Shown one piece after another: positions 33,209 through 40,777 of a stretch of DNA of 51,651 nucleotides. Source of the DNA: Spirochaetaceae bacterium. Its GTDB lineage: Bacteria > Spirochaetota > Spirochaetia > SZUA-6 > Bin103. The position numbers and the translations under genes are program-made. How positions within the stretch are numbered: the first letter of the stretch is position 1; each line of letters begins with the position of its first letter. The notes beneath the pieces are model-generated. The model was not told where the DNA came from, ran no database searches, and saw nothing but the letters and a program-made list of their open reading frames with translations. Location of the stretch: assembly GCA_028818385.1 (NCBI GenBank), contig JAPPNY010000134.1, positions 347 to 51,997 of the forward strand, written 5' to 3'.

Positions 33209-34267
33209 GTGTCGGTCGGCTTCGGAATCATCGGTACCGGTCTGATCGCCGGCATGCACGCCCAGGCGTTGGCCGGGGTCGCCTCCGCACGGCTGGTGGC
33301 GTGCCTGTCCCGCGATGCCGAGCGCGCCGGGCAGTTCGCGCTCGCGCATGGCTGCGCGGCCTTCAGCGACCTGGACGCCTTCCTGGCGCATCCCGGCCTG
33401 GAAGCGGTGAGCATCTGCACGCCGTCCGGGGCACACCTGGAGCCGGCGCTGGCCGCCACCGCGGCCGGCAAGCACCTGTTCGTGGAGAAGCCGCTGGAGG
33501 TCACGCTGGAGCGTTGCCGCCGCATCGTCGACGCGGCGGAGGCCGCCGGGGTGATCTGCTCGGGCGTCTTCCAGTCGCGGTCGCTGCCCGACGTGCTCCT
33601 GATCAAGCGGGCGCTGGAGCAGGGGCGATTCGGCGACGTCGTCGTCGGCGACGCCATCGTCAAGTGGGTGCGGCCGGCCAGCTACTACCAGGAAAGCTGG
33701 CACGGAACCCGCGCGCTCGACGGCGGCGGAGCGCTGATGAACCAGTCCATCCACACCATCGACCTGCTGCAGTGGCTGCTCGGCCCCATCGAGTCGGTGC
33801 AGGCGTTCACGACGCGCCGCGCCCACGCCGGGCTGGAGGTGGAGGACACGGCGGTCGCGGCGCTCCGCTTCGCGTCCGGTGGGCTCGGCACCATCGTGGG
33901 GTCGACCGCCATCCATCCGGGATTCGAGCGTCGCATCGAGATCGGCGGCACGGCCGGCAGCGCGGTGCTGGTCGGCGACACCATCGGGGAGTGGCAGTTC
34001 GCCGAGGAAACCGACGAGGACGAGGCGCTGCGTGCGCGCCGCGCCGACGTCGATCCGGACCGTGGGGGCGCTTCGGATCCCGCCGGCGTGGGCATCGCCG
34101 GCCATCGGCGGCAGTACGAGGAGGTGACGGCGGCAATCCTGGCCGGCGAAACGCCCGACATCGACGGCCGCGCGGCGACGGCGGCGGTCGCCATCGTCCT
34201 GGCGATCTACGAGAGCGCACGATCCGGGCGGCCGGTCACACCCGAGGTTCCGCCGCCGGCGTCGTAG
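33209..34267 (+). CDS. Gfo/Idh/MocA-family oxidoreductase
   Basis: From the GTG at 33209, the 352 residues show the Rossmann motif GFGIIGTGLIAGMHAQAL, the family lysine in FVEKPLEVT (EKP motif) and the C-terminal GGGALMNQSIHTIDLLQWLLG with its conserved His. These enzymes oxidise or reduce sugars, inositols and related compounds with NAD(P). The substrate is not known. It follows the carbon-nitrogen hydrolase. It is one of three members of this family in the window, which are clearly different from each other. A 92-base gap without features separates it from moxR. Confidence 0.85.
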   Translation: MSVGFGIIGTGLIAGMHAQALAGVASARLVACLSRDAERAGQFALAHGCAAFSDLDAFLAHPGLEAVSICTPSGAHLEPALAATAAGKHLFVEKPLEVTLERCRRIVDAAEAAGVICSGVFQSRSLPDVLLIKRALEQGRFGDVVVGDAIVKWVRPASYYQESWHGTRALDGGGALMNQSIHTIDLLQWLLGPIESVQAFTTRRAHAGLEVEDTAVAALRFASGGLGTIVGSTAIHPGFERRIEIGGTAGSAVLVGDTIGEWQFAEETDEDEALRARRADVDPDRGGASDPAGVGIAGHRRQYEEVTAAILAGETPDIDGRAATAAVAIVLAIYESARSGRPVTPEVPPPAS

Positions 34268-34359
34268 GCGTCCGGGGCCGGGCGGTCGCGGCCCGTTCCG
34301 GCCCGCAGATCGCGTCGGGAGGTTGTGTGTGAGGGCTTGACCGCCTACACTCGGCCGCT

Positions 34360-35322
34360 ATGGACGTGCGCAGTTGGTCGCAGACGATCGTCGACGAAGT
34401 CGGCAAGGTGATCCTTGGCAAGGAGCAGGTGATCCGCCGGTTGCTGATCGCCCTGCTGTGCCGCGGCCATGCGTTGCTGGAGGACGTGCCCGGCGTGGGC
34501 AAGACCATTCTGGCGCGGGCGCTGTCGCTGGCGCTGGGCGGCGAGTTCCGGCGCATTCAGTGCACGCCCGACCTGCTGCCGGCCGACGTGCTGGGCGTCT
34601 CGGTCTACAACCCCAAGTCCGGAGACTTCGACTTCAAGGAAGGCCCGGTCATGACCAACATCCTGCTGGTGGATGAGGTCAACCGCGCCACGCCGCGCAC
34701 GCAGTCCGCGCTGCTGGAGGCGATGGCGGAGGGGCAGATCAGCGTCGAGGGCAAGACCACCCCGCTGCCGCAGCCGTTCTTCATGATCGCCACGGAGAAC
34801 CCGGTCGAGTTCGAGGGCACGTTCAACCTGCCGGAGGCGCAGAAGGACCGCTTCTTTCTCACGCTGCGCATGGGGTATCCGCCGCCGGAGGCGGAGGAGG
34901 AGATCATGCTGGCGCAGCGCCGGCTCACGCACCCGGTCACCGACCTCAAGCCCGCCACCGACCTGAAGCAGGTGCTGTCGCTGCAGCAGCAGATCCTGGA
35001 CGTCGAGGTCGCGGACGAAGTGCAGGAATACATCCTGACCCTGGTTGAGGCGACCCGCAGCGACAACCGGCTGAACCTTGGCGCCTCGCCGCGCGCGTCG
35101 ATGGCGCTGTACAAGGGCGCGCAGGCGGTGGCGGCGATGAGCGGCCGCACGAGCGCCACGATCGACGACGTGGTCGAGCTGGCCCCCGGCGTGCTGCTGA
35201 AACGGATCAGCGTCAGGTCCGAGCACCAGCTCAAGGGTCTGGACGAGGATCTCGTGATCGACGGCCTGCTGGACTCCACGCCACGGGAGCCGGTCGCCGT
35301 CCCTGCAGCAACCGACGGCTGA
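34360..35322 (+). CDS. MoxR-family AAA+ ATPase (first copy)
   Basis: The 320 residues are a MoxR ATPase: Walker A DVPGVGKTILARAL, CTPDLLPADVLG, Walker B NILLVDEVNRATPRTQSALLEAMAEG, sensor 1 IATENPVE with Asn147, EAQKDRF with the arginine-finger region, and a C-terminal lid (ASPRASMALYKGAQ). MoxR proteins act as chaperone-like ATPases with DUF58 and vWA partners. The DUF58 gene follows after four bases, as usual for this pair. This copy has all expected catalytic residues. Confidence 0.93.
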   Translation: MDVRSWSQTIVDEVGKVILGKEQVIRRLLIALLCRGHALLEDVPGVGKTILARALSLALGGEFRRIQCTPDLLPADVLGVSVYNPKSGDFDFKEGPVMTNILLVDEVNRATPRTQSALLEAMAEGQISVEGKTTPLPQPFFMIATENPVEFEGTFNLPEAQKDRFFLTLRMGYPPPEAEEEIMLAQRRLTHPVTDLKPATDLKQVLSLQQQILDVEVADEVQEYILTLVEATRSDNRLNLGASPRASMALYKGAQAVAAMSGRTSATIDDVVELAPGVLLKRISVRSEHQLKGLDEDLVIDGLLDSTPREPVAVPAATDG

Positions 35323-35326
35323 CCCG

Positions 35327-36520
35327 GTGGCGATCAACGCCGGAGGGCGGCTCCGCTTCTTCGTCGACCTCCTGTTCCCGCTGGTGCTCCTGGGGACGTT
35401 CCTGTTCGCGCCGTTCCGTCCGTTCCGCTTCGCGGTCCTGGCGCTGCTGGTGGTCCGCGGCCTGTCGCTGCTGTACGCGTACCTGGTGCCGCGCCTGGTG
35501 CAGGTGACCCGCAGCGAGACACTCATCCACGCGCAGCGTTTCCAGCGCTTCCGCGTGACCCTGGACCTGCACAACCGGGGGCCGATCCCCATTCACTACC
35601 TGACGGTGGCCGACACCTACGGCAACTTCGTGGTGCGCGGCGGCTCGTTCATGGTCGCCTTGCCCCCGGGCGGGCGCACGCAGGTGACCTACGAGGCGGA
35701 GAGCCACTACCGCGGCGAGTTCTCGCTGGGCCCGGTGCGGCTGCGCGGCGCCGACCCGATGGGCTTCTTCAGTTGGGACCACCAGTCGCCGACGCCGGGC
35801 ACGGTGCTGGTCTACCCGGCGGTGTTCCCGGTGGAGATGCACGAGAAGGACGGTCTGCCCTCCGGCAGCATCACGGTGTCCAGCCGCCTCTACGAGGACA
35901 CGACCCGGTTCCGTTCCGTGCGCGAGTACGTGGCGGGCGACGAGTTGAAGCGGATCAACTGGAAGGTGTCGGCGCGCATGGGGAAGCTGTTCTCCACCGA
36001 ATACACGCCATCCATCTACTACCCGGTCATGATCGTGCTGAACCTGACGGATTCCGACTACCCGATGGGGCAGCGGGAGCACCTCATGGAACGCGCGATC
36101 GAGGTGGCCGGCAGCCTGCTGTTCTTCTTCGTCAGCCTCAAGCAGGAGGTCGGCATCATCACCACCGGCTCGATCCGCGGAAGCGAGCAGCCTCCGTCGG
36201 AGCCCGCGCGGGCGGGCGTGGGCCACGCCATCGGCATCCTGGAGATGCTGGCCCGCGTCACCGCCGGCAAGGAACCGATCGACTTCACCGGTCACGTGCT
36301 GGCGTGCGGGGTGCCGATCCCCACCGGCGCCAAGGTGATGGTGGTGACGCCGCCGACCACGCAGGCGCAGAACGACTCGCTGGTCGGGTTGCGCCGCCGC
36401 GGTCATGACGTGCAGGTGTTCGTCGTCTCCACGCACCAGACCCGTGAAGAGGACGTGGTGGTACCCGGCATCCGCTCGCACGCGGTGCGCGGCTACGGCT
36501 CGGAGCTGATCCAGCGATGA
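35327..36520 (+). CDS. DUF58-domain membrane protein
   Basis: The 397-residue protein begins at a GTG and has two hydrophobic helices in the first ~60 residues (FFVDLLFPLVLLGTFLF; FAVLALLVVRGLSLLYAYLV). An extracytoplasmic-looking strand region follows, then the DUF58 core FRSVREYVAGDELKRINWKVSAR (about 195-220) and a vWA-like remainder (VMIVLNLTDSD). DUF58 proteins are encoded with MoxR almost everywhere and are thought to be its clients. Its last bases overlap the next gene by four (ATGA at 36517-36520). Confidence 0.88.
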   Translation: MAINAGGRLRFFVDLLFPLVLLGTFLFAPFRPFRFAVLALLVVRGLSLLYAYLVPRLVQVTRSETLIHAQRFQRFRVTLDLHNRGPIPIHYLTVADTYGNFVVRGGSFMVALPPGGRTQVTYEAESHYRGEFSLGPVRLRGADPMGFFSWDHQSPTPGTVLVYPAVFPVEMHEKDGLPSGSITVSSRLYEDTTRFRSVREYVAGDELKRINWKVSARMGKLFSTEYTPSIYYPVMIVLNLTDSDYPMGQREHLMERAIEVAGSLLFFFVSLKQEVGIITTGSIRGSEQPPSEPARAGVGHAIGILEMLARVTAGKEPIDFTGHVLACGVPIPTGAKVMVVTPPTTQAQNDSLVGLRRRGHDVQVFVVSTHQTREEDVVVPGIRSHAVRGYGSELIQR

Positions 36521-38124
36521 ATCCGGACCGATTGCGCTTCTACCGGAACACCCTGCACCCGTTCCTGGCGATCGCGATCCCGTTCCTGCTGTTGCTGTCG
36601 GTGGAGACCTTCGTGAGGGCCATGGTCCTGCACGCCGTGCTGCCGCTGCCCGGCTACCTGTGGGCGGTGCTGGCGCTGGTGGGCGTGATCCAGGCGGTGG
36701 CGGCCAACCGCGCGGCCGAGGAGGGGACCTCCAGCATCGCGCCGCGCCTCCGCGAGCTGCTCTTGATCCTGATCGGCACGCTGGTGCTGTTCATGCTGGC
36801 GCAGGGCCACCTGCTGCGCCTCGACATCAATCCGGTCAAGGCCGACGTGCTGTACCCGCTGGCGCTGACCTTCGTCTACTGGATCATGGCCTTCGGGCTG
36901 CACCGCAACATGCGCGAGCGCGAGGCGTTCCTGGCGCTGGTCGTGGGCCAGGACGGCGATCAGCTCAAGACCGCGTTCCGGGACTACTCCGAGGAGGCGA
37001 CCACCTCCTCCGCTCGCATGCGCGCGCTGCGCCGCGCCATCCTGTGGTTCCAGTCGCTCTCCCTGATCGCGTTTCTGATCCTGCTGATCGCGGTCGACCC
37101 GATCGACCCGTGGTGGACGGTGCTGGCGCTCGGCCACGTGGGCTTCGGGCTGGTCTTCCTGGCGATCGTCAACGGCTTCATGGAAGAGCAGCAGCACCTG
37201 GGCCAGGGGCTTCCGGTGCCGCCGGCGCTGCAACGCCGCCGCGTGCGCGCCACGGTGCTGACGTTGCTGTTGACCGCGGTGGTGGTGATGCCGCTCACCG
37301 GCCGGGAGGCGCTGCTGCCGGCGGAGGCGATCGGCGCCTTCATGGAGTGGCTGGAGGAGCGCCTGCGGCTGCCGGAGCGCGAGGTCAAGGTCAGGGTCCG
37401 CGAAGGCGGGGACACGGAGGCGTTCCAGGAGGACTTTCGGGAACCCGATCTGGGCGACCTGAGCGGCGAGCGCGAGGAGAACGACTTCCTGGAGCGGCTG
37501 GTCAGGATCGTGCTGATCTCCATCGGCGCGCTGATCCTGATCGGGCTGCTCTACTTCCTGGTGCGCCCACTTCTGTCGCGCGACTACCGGGAACGGCTGC
37601 GCCAGGCGCGGCCGCTCGCCCGGCTGGCGGCCGCGGTCGGCCGCTTCTTCACGGCGTTCGCCGAGTCGGTGCGGCGCATGATCGAGGCGTTCGCCCGCTC
37701 GAGGCAGTCGCTCGCCCGGTTCGGCGAGTCGCTGGTCGAGCGCGCCCGCGAGCGCAGCGCCGCGCGGGCCGCGGCCCGTGCCCGCGATGCGGAGCTCGAC
37801 AGGCAGCGCCAGCGCGCGATCGGGCAGGCGTCCAAGGCGTTCGTACGGCTGATCCGCTGGGCCGAGCGCGGCGGCGTGCCGTTCCGGAAATGGATGGGGC
37901 CGATGGAGTTCCTGATGCTGGTGGCGGAACGCTCGACATCGAATGCGCGGGCGCTGAGGGAGATCGGCACCATCTTCGAGCAGATCGCCTACGCGGCGAC
38001 CGATCCGCCGCAGGAACGGTCGCAGACCTATTACAACCTCATAAAAGAGGTGACTCGCCAACGCATGCAGGAGCCGGCACCAAGCCGCGCACCGGACGCC
38101 CCGCTGGCTCCGGTGGCGCGGTGA
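36517..38124 (+). CDS. Multi-pass membrane protein with C-terminal DUF4129-like region
   Basis: The 535 residues contain about seven hydrophobic segments: five in the first 230 residues, then VLTLLLTAVVVMPL and IVLISIGALILIGLLYFLV near 330. A charged helical cytoplasmic part follows (RARERSAARAAARARDAELDRQRQ) and ends in AFVRLIRWAERGGVPFRKWMGPMEFLMLVAE, resembling the DUF4129 domain found at the end of MoxR-linked transglutaminase membrane proteins. No transglutaminase Cys-His-Asp core is visible. It is translationally coupled to the DUF58 gene, so it probably forms part of the same envelope complex. Confidence 0.75.
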   Translation: MNPDRLRFYRNTLHPFLAIAIPFLLLLSVETFVRAMVLHAVLPLPGYLWAVLALVGVIQAVAANRAAEEGTSSIAPRLRELLLILIGTLVLFMLAQGHLLRLDINPVKADVLYPLALTFVYWIMAFGLHRNMREREAFLALVVGQDGDQLKTAFRDYSEEATTSSARMRALRRAILWFQSLSLIAFLILLIAVDPIDPWWTVLALGHVGFGLVFLAIVNGFMEEQQHLGQGLPVPPALQRRRVRATVLTLLLTAVVVMPLTGREALLPAEAIGAFMEWLEERLRLPEREVKVRVREGGDTEAFQEDFREPDLGDLSGEREENDFLERLVRIVLISIGALILIGLLYFLVRPLLSRDYRERLRQARPLARLAAAVGRFFTAFAESVRRMIEAFARSRQSLARFGESLVERARERSAARAAARARDAELDRQRQRAIGQASKAFVRLIRWAERGGVPFRKWMGPMEFLMLVAERSTSNARALREIGTIFEQIAYAATDPPQERSQTYYNLIKEVTRQRMQEPAPSRAPDAPLAPVAR

Positions 38125-38196
38125 CTCAGGCGACGCCCGAAGGATTCGGCGGCGGCGTGAACGGCGTGCTCTTGGCGAACAGAGAGGAGTGATTCG

Positions 38197-39150
38197 ATGG
38201 CAGACGTGAAGGCATGGGCCGAGCGGTTGCGCGGCTCGGTGGAGCAGGCGTTCTTCGGCAAGGCCGACTCGGTCGAACGGGTCCTGGTGGCGTTGCTGTG
38301 CCGCGGCCACGTGCTGATCGAGGACGTGCCCGGCACCGGCAAGACCGTGCTCGGGCGCGCGGTGGCCAAGAGCATCGGCGGCGAGTTCCGCCAGCTCCAA
38401 TGCACCCCGGACCTGCTGCCCGCCGACGTGCTGGGCGTGTCGGTCTTCAACCCGCAGACCGGCGAGTTCGACTTCCGCGAGGGCCCGATCATGACCAACA
38501 TGCTGCTGGTCGACGAGATCAACCGCGCCACGCCGCGCACGCAGTCGGCGCTGCTGGAGGCGATGGCCGAGGGCCAGGTCTCGGTCGAAGGGCGCAGCCA
38601 GCCGCTGCCCAATCCGTTCGTCCTGATCGCCACCGAGAGCCCGGTGGAGTCGGAGGACACCTTCCCGTTGCCGGAGGTGCAGAAGGACCGGTTCTTCCTG
38701 TCGATCAAGATCGGCTACCCGTCGCGGGAGGCGGAGAAGTCCGTGATCTCCATGCAGCGCGTCATCGAGCCGCCGCTGGAACGCATACACCCGGTCACGG
38801 GGATCGACACCTTGTTGGAGATGCAGGAAGCGGTGATGGAAGTGCACGTCGAGCCGTCCATCCGGCGCTACATCCTGGCGATCATCAACAGCACGCGGGA
38901 GGACAACCGCCTGATGATCGGCGTGTCGCCGCGCGGGTCGCTGGCCATGTTCAAGGGCAGCCAGGCGCTGGCCGCCGTGCGCGGCCGGGACTTCGTCACC
39001 CCGGAGGACGTCCGCGACCTCGCACCCTCGGTGCTGCGCAAGCGGCTGCTGCTCAAGTCCGAGCACACCGCCAAGGGCATGACCGAGGACGCGGCCGTCG
39101 ACGACCTGCTCGAATCCGTGGACGTGCCGCCGCTCGCCGAGGCCGTGTAG
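38197..39150 (+). CDS. MoxR-family AAA+ ATPase (second copy, altered sensor 1)
   Basis: A 317-residue paralogue of the first MoxR gene, alike along its whole length: Walker A DVPGTGKTVLGRAV, CTPDLLPADVLGVSVF, Walker B LLVDEINRATPRTQSALLEA. The sensor 1 motif reads IATESPVESED, so the conserved Asn is Ser148 (AGC at 38638-38640), and the following E-G-T is E-D-T. This may slow ATP hydrolysis. GAGAGGAG at 38182-38189 is a strong ribosome site seven bases before the ATG. It ends the cluster, 72 bases after the membrane-protein gene. Confidence 0.92.
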   Translation: MADVKAWAERLRGSVEQAFFGKADSVERVLVALLCRGHVLIEDVPGTGKTVLGRAVAKSIGGEFRQLQCTPDLLPADVLGVSVFNPQTGEFDFREGPIMTNMLLVDEINRATPRTQSALLEAMAEGQVSVEGRSQPLPNPFVLIATESPVESEDTFPLPEVQKDRFFLSIKIGYPSREAEKSVISMQRVIEPPLERIHPVTGIDTLLEMQEAVMEVHVEPSIRRYILAIINSTREDNRLMIGVSPRGSLAMFKGSQALAAVRGRDFVTPEDVRDLAPSVLRKRLLLKSEHTAKGMTEDAAVDDLLESVDVPPLAEAV

Positions 39151-39181
39151 CTCGCCGCAGAGCGGTGGAGGAGAGGCACTC

Positions 39182-40363
39182 GTGCCGACCGACACCGGCC
39201 TGACGGGGATCGGCGCGGCCAAGATCGGCGTGGGCGGGGTCGGCGCCGCGCCGGTGGCCGCGCCCGGCTGGACCGCGCGGAAGGGGTCCGCCCTGCGGAT
39301 CGTCGACTGCGACGTCCATCACAGCTTCGAGACGCCCGAGCAGCTTCTGCCCTACCTGTCCAGGGTCCACCAGGAGCACCTGATCGACCAGGGGATGCAC
39401 ATCGGCGGCGATCCCTACCCCAACGTCCCGTTCCGCACCACCCGGCCCGACCTCAAGGATCCCGGGCTGAAGCGCCGCGACTTCAACTTCACGCTGGAGT
39501 TCACGCAGCGGGAGCTGCTGGACCGCTGGAACATCGACATCGCGCTGTTGACCGGATCGCCGTCGGACATCTACGGGGCCTGCGGCGTGCCCGACCCCGA
39601 CTGGGGCGCGGCGCTGTGCCGGGCGTTCAACGACTACACCATCGAGCGCTGGCTGGAGCGCGACGAGCGCGTCGTGAACGCGATCCTGGTGGCGGCGACC
39701 GATCCCGCGCAGGCCGTCGTCGAGATCCGGCGCCTGGGCGGCCGCCCGGATACGGCGGCCGTGCACGTCCCGCTGAACACGGCCCGGCCCTTCGGGAACC
39801 GCTGCCACGATCCCATCTGGGAAGCGTGCGCCGAGCACGATCTGCCGGTCATTGCCCACATCGGCGGCGGCGGCCCGAGCGGCAACACGCCCACGCCGGT
39901 CGGCTACCCGACCTACTACATGGAGACCCGCCTGGCCCGCCAGTCGGTGGCGATGGCGCAGGCTGCCTCGCTGATCGTGGAGGGGGTGTTCGAGAAGTTC
40001 CCGACCCTGAAGTTCGGGATCATCGAGACGCAGCAGATGTGGGCGGTCTCGCTCATGTGGCAGCTCGACTTCGACTGGAAGGCGATCGGCGACCAGACGC
40101 CGTGGCTGAAGCGGCTGCCGAGCGAGTACTTCCGCGAGCACATCCGCGTGGGCACGCAGCCCATGCACGAGCCCGAAGTCCCGGAGCACCTGCTGCCGTC
40201 CCTGGAGATGCTGCACGCCGGTGAGACGCTCATCTTCTGCAGCGACTTCCCGCACTTCGACCAGAACGACCCGGTCACGGCCCTGCCGGACATCTCCGAC
40301 CACCTGCGCCGCCGCATCTTCTCCGACAACGCGCTGGAGATGCTGCGCGTGCCCACCCCGTGA
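39182..40363 (+). CDS. Amidohydrolase-family (PF04909-type) metal-dependent hydrolase or decarboxylase
   Basis: The 393-residue protein begins at a GTG and has a Gly/Ala-rich N-terminal extension before the barrel motif RIVDCDVHHSF (about residue 40). Other metal-site segments are LPVIAHIGGGG, FGIIETQQMW and FCSDFPHFDQND near the C-terminus. The family includes decarboxylases of aromatic acids and hydrolases. The following Rieske gene overlaps by four bases (GTGA at 40360-40363), so the two are likely to act together, perhaps on an aromatic or terpenoid substrate. That is inference. Confidence 0.85.
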   Translation: MPTDTGLTGIGAAKIGVGGVGAAPVAAPGWTARKGSALRIVDCDVHHSFETPEQLLPYLSRVHQEHLIDQGMHIGGDPYPNVPFRTTRPDLKDPGLKRRDFNFTLEFTQRELLDRWNIDIALLTGSPSDIYGACGVPDPDWGAALCRAFNDYTIERWLERDERVVNAILVAATDPAQAVVEIRRLGGRPDTAAVHVPLNTARPFGNRCHDPIWEACAEHDLPVIAHIGGGGPSGNTPTPVGYPTYYMETRLARQSVAMAQAASLIVEGVFEKFPTLKFGIIETQQMWAVSLMWQLDFDWKAIGDQTPWLKRLPSEYFREHIRVGTQPMHEPEVPEHLLPSLEMLHAGETLIFCSDFPHFDQNDPVTALPDISDHLRRRIFSDNALEMLRVPTP

Positions 40364-40767
40364 GCGCCAGCCGCGCGCCGGCCAGGCGCCGCGTGGTCGT
40401 CGGCACGGCCGCGGAGATCCCGGCGGGCGAGCGCAAGATCGTCGTGCCGTTCCGCGGGCGCGCCGGCATCGGCGTGTTCAACGTGGGCGGCCGCTTCCAC
40501 GCGCTGCGCAACATCTGTCCGCACAAGCTCGGACCACTCTGCACCGGGCGCGTGAGCGGCCGGCCCGTCGCCGACCGGCCGCCGTCGAGCGCCGGCGCCA
40601 CGCTCACGATCGAGCGCGACGGCGAGATCCTGCGCTGCCCGTGGCACAACTGGGCATTCGACATCACCGACGGCCGCTGCCTGACGGATGCCGCGGTGCG
40701 AGTGAAGACCTATCCCGTAGTCGTCGACGGCGACGACGTGGTGGTCGAGTACGCCGAAGACTCCTGA
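40360..40767 (+). CDS. Rieske [2Fe-2S] ferredoxin-like protein
   Basis: The 135-residue protein has the two Rieske cluster motifs NICPHKLGPLC (Cys-x-His) and LRCPWHNWAFD (Cys-x-x-His), giving two Cys and two His ligands. The spacing between them is ~48 residues, longer than usual, and contains a charged loop. There is no catalytic oxygenase domain or signal peptide, so it is a stand-alone soluble electron carrier or an oxygenase component. The partner oxygenase, if any, is not in the window. The GTG start overlaps the amidohydrolase stop. Confidence 0.88.
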   Translation: MSASRAPARRRVVVGTAAEIPAGERKIVVPFRGRAGIGVFNVGGRFHALRNICPHKLGPLCTGRVSGRPVADRPPSSAGATLTIERDGEILRCPWHNWAFDITDGRCLTDAAVRVKTYPVVVDGDDVVVEYAEDS

Positions 40768-40777
40768 GGGGGCAACC

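Noticed and set aside
36493..39222. A 909-codon open frame on the minus strand over the MoxR cluster
   Set aside because: The composition is the shadow pattern (Arg/Gln/His/Val-rich); it conflicts with the membrane protein and second MoxR, both well supported.
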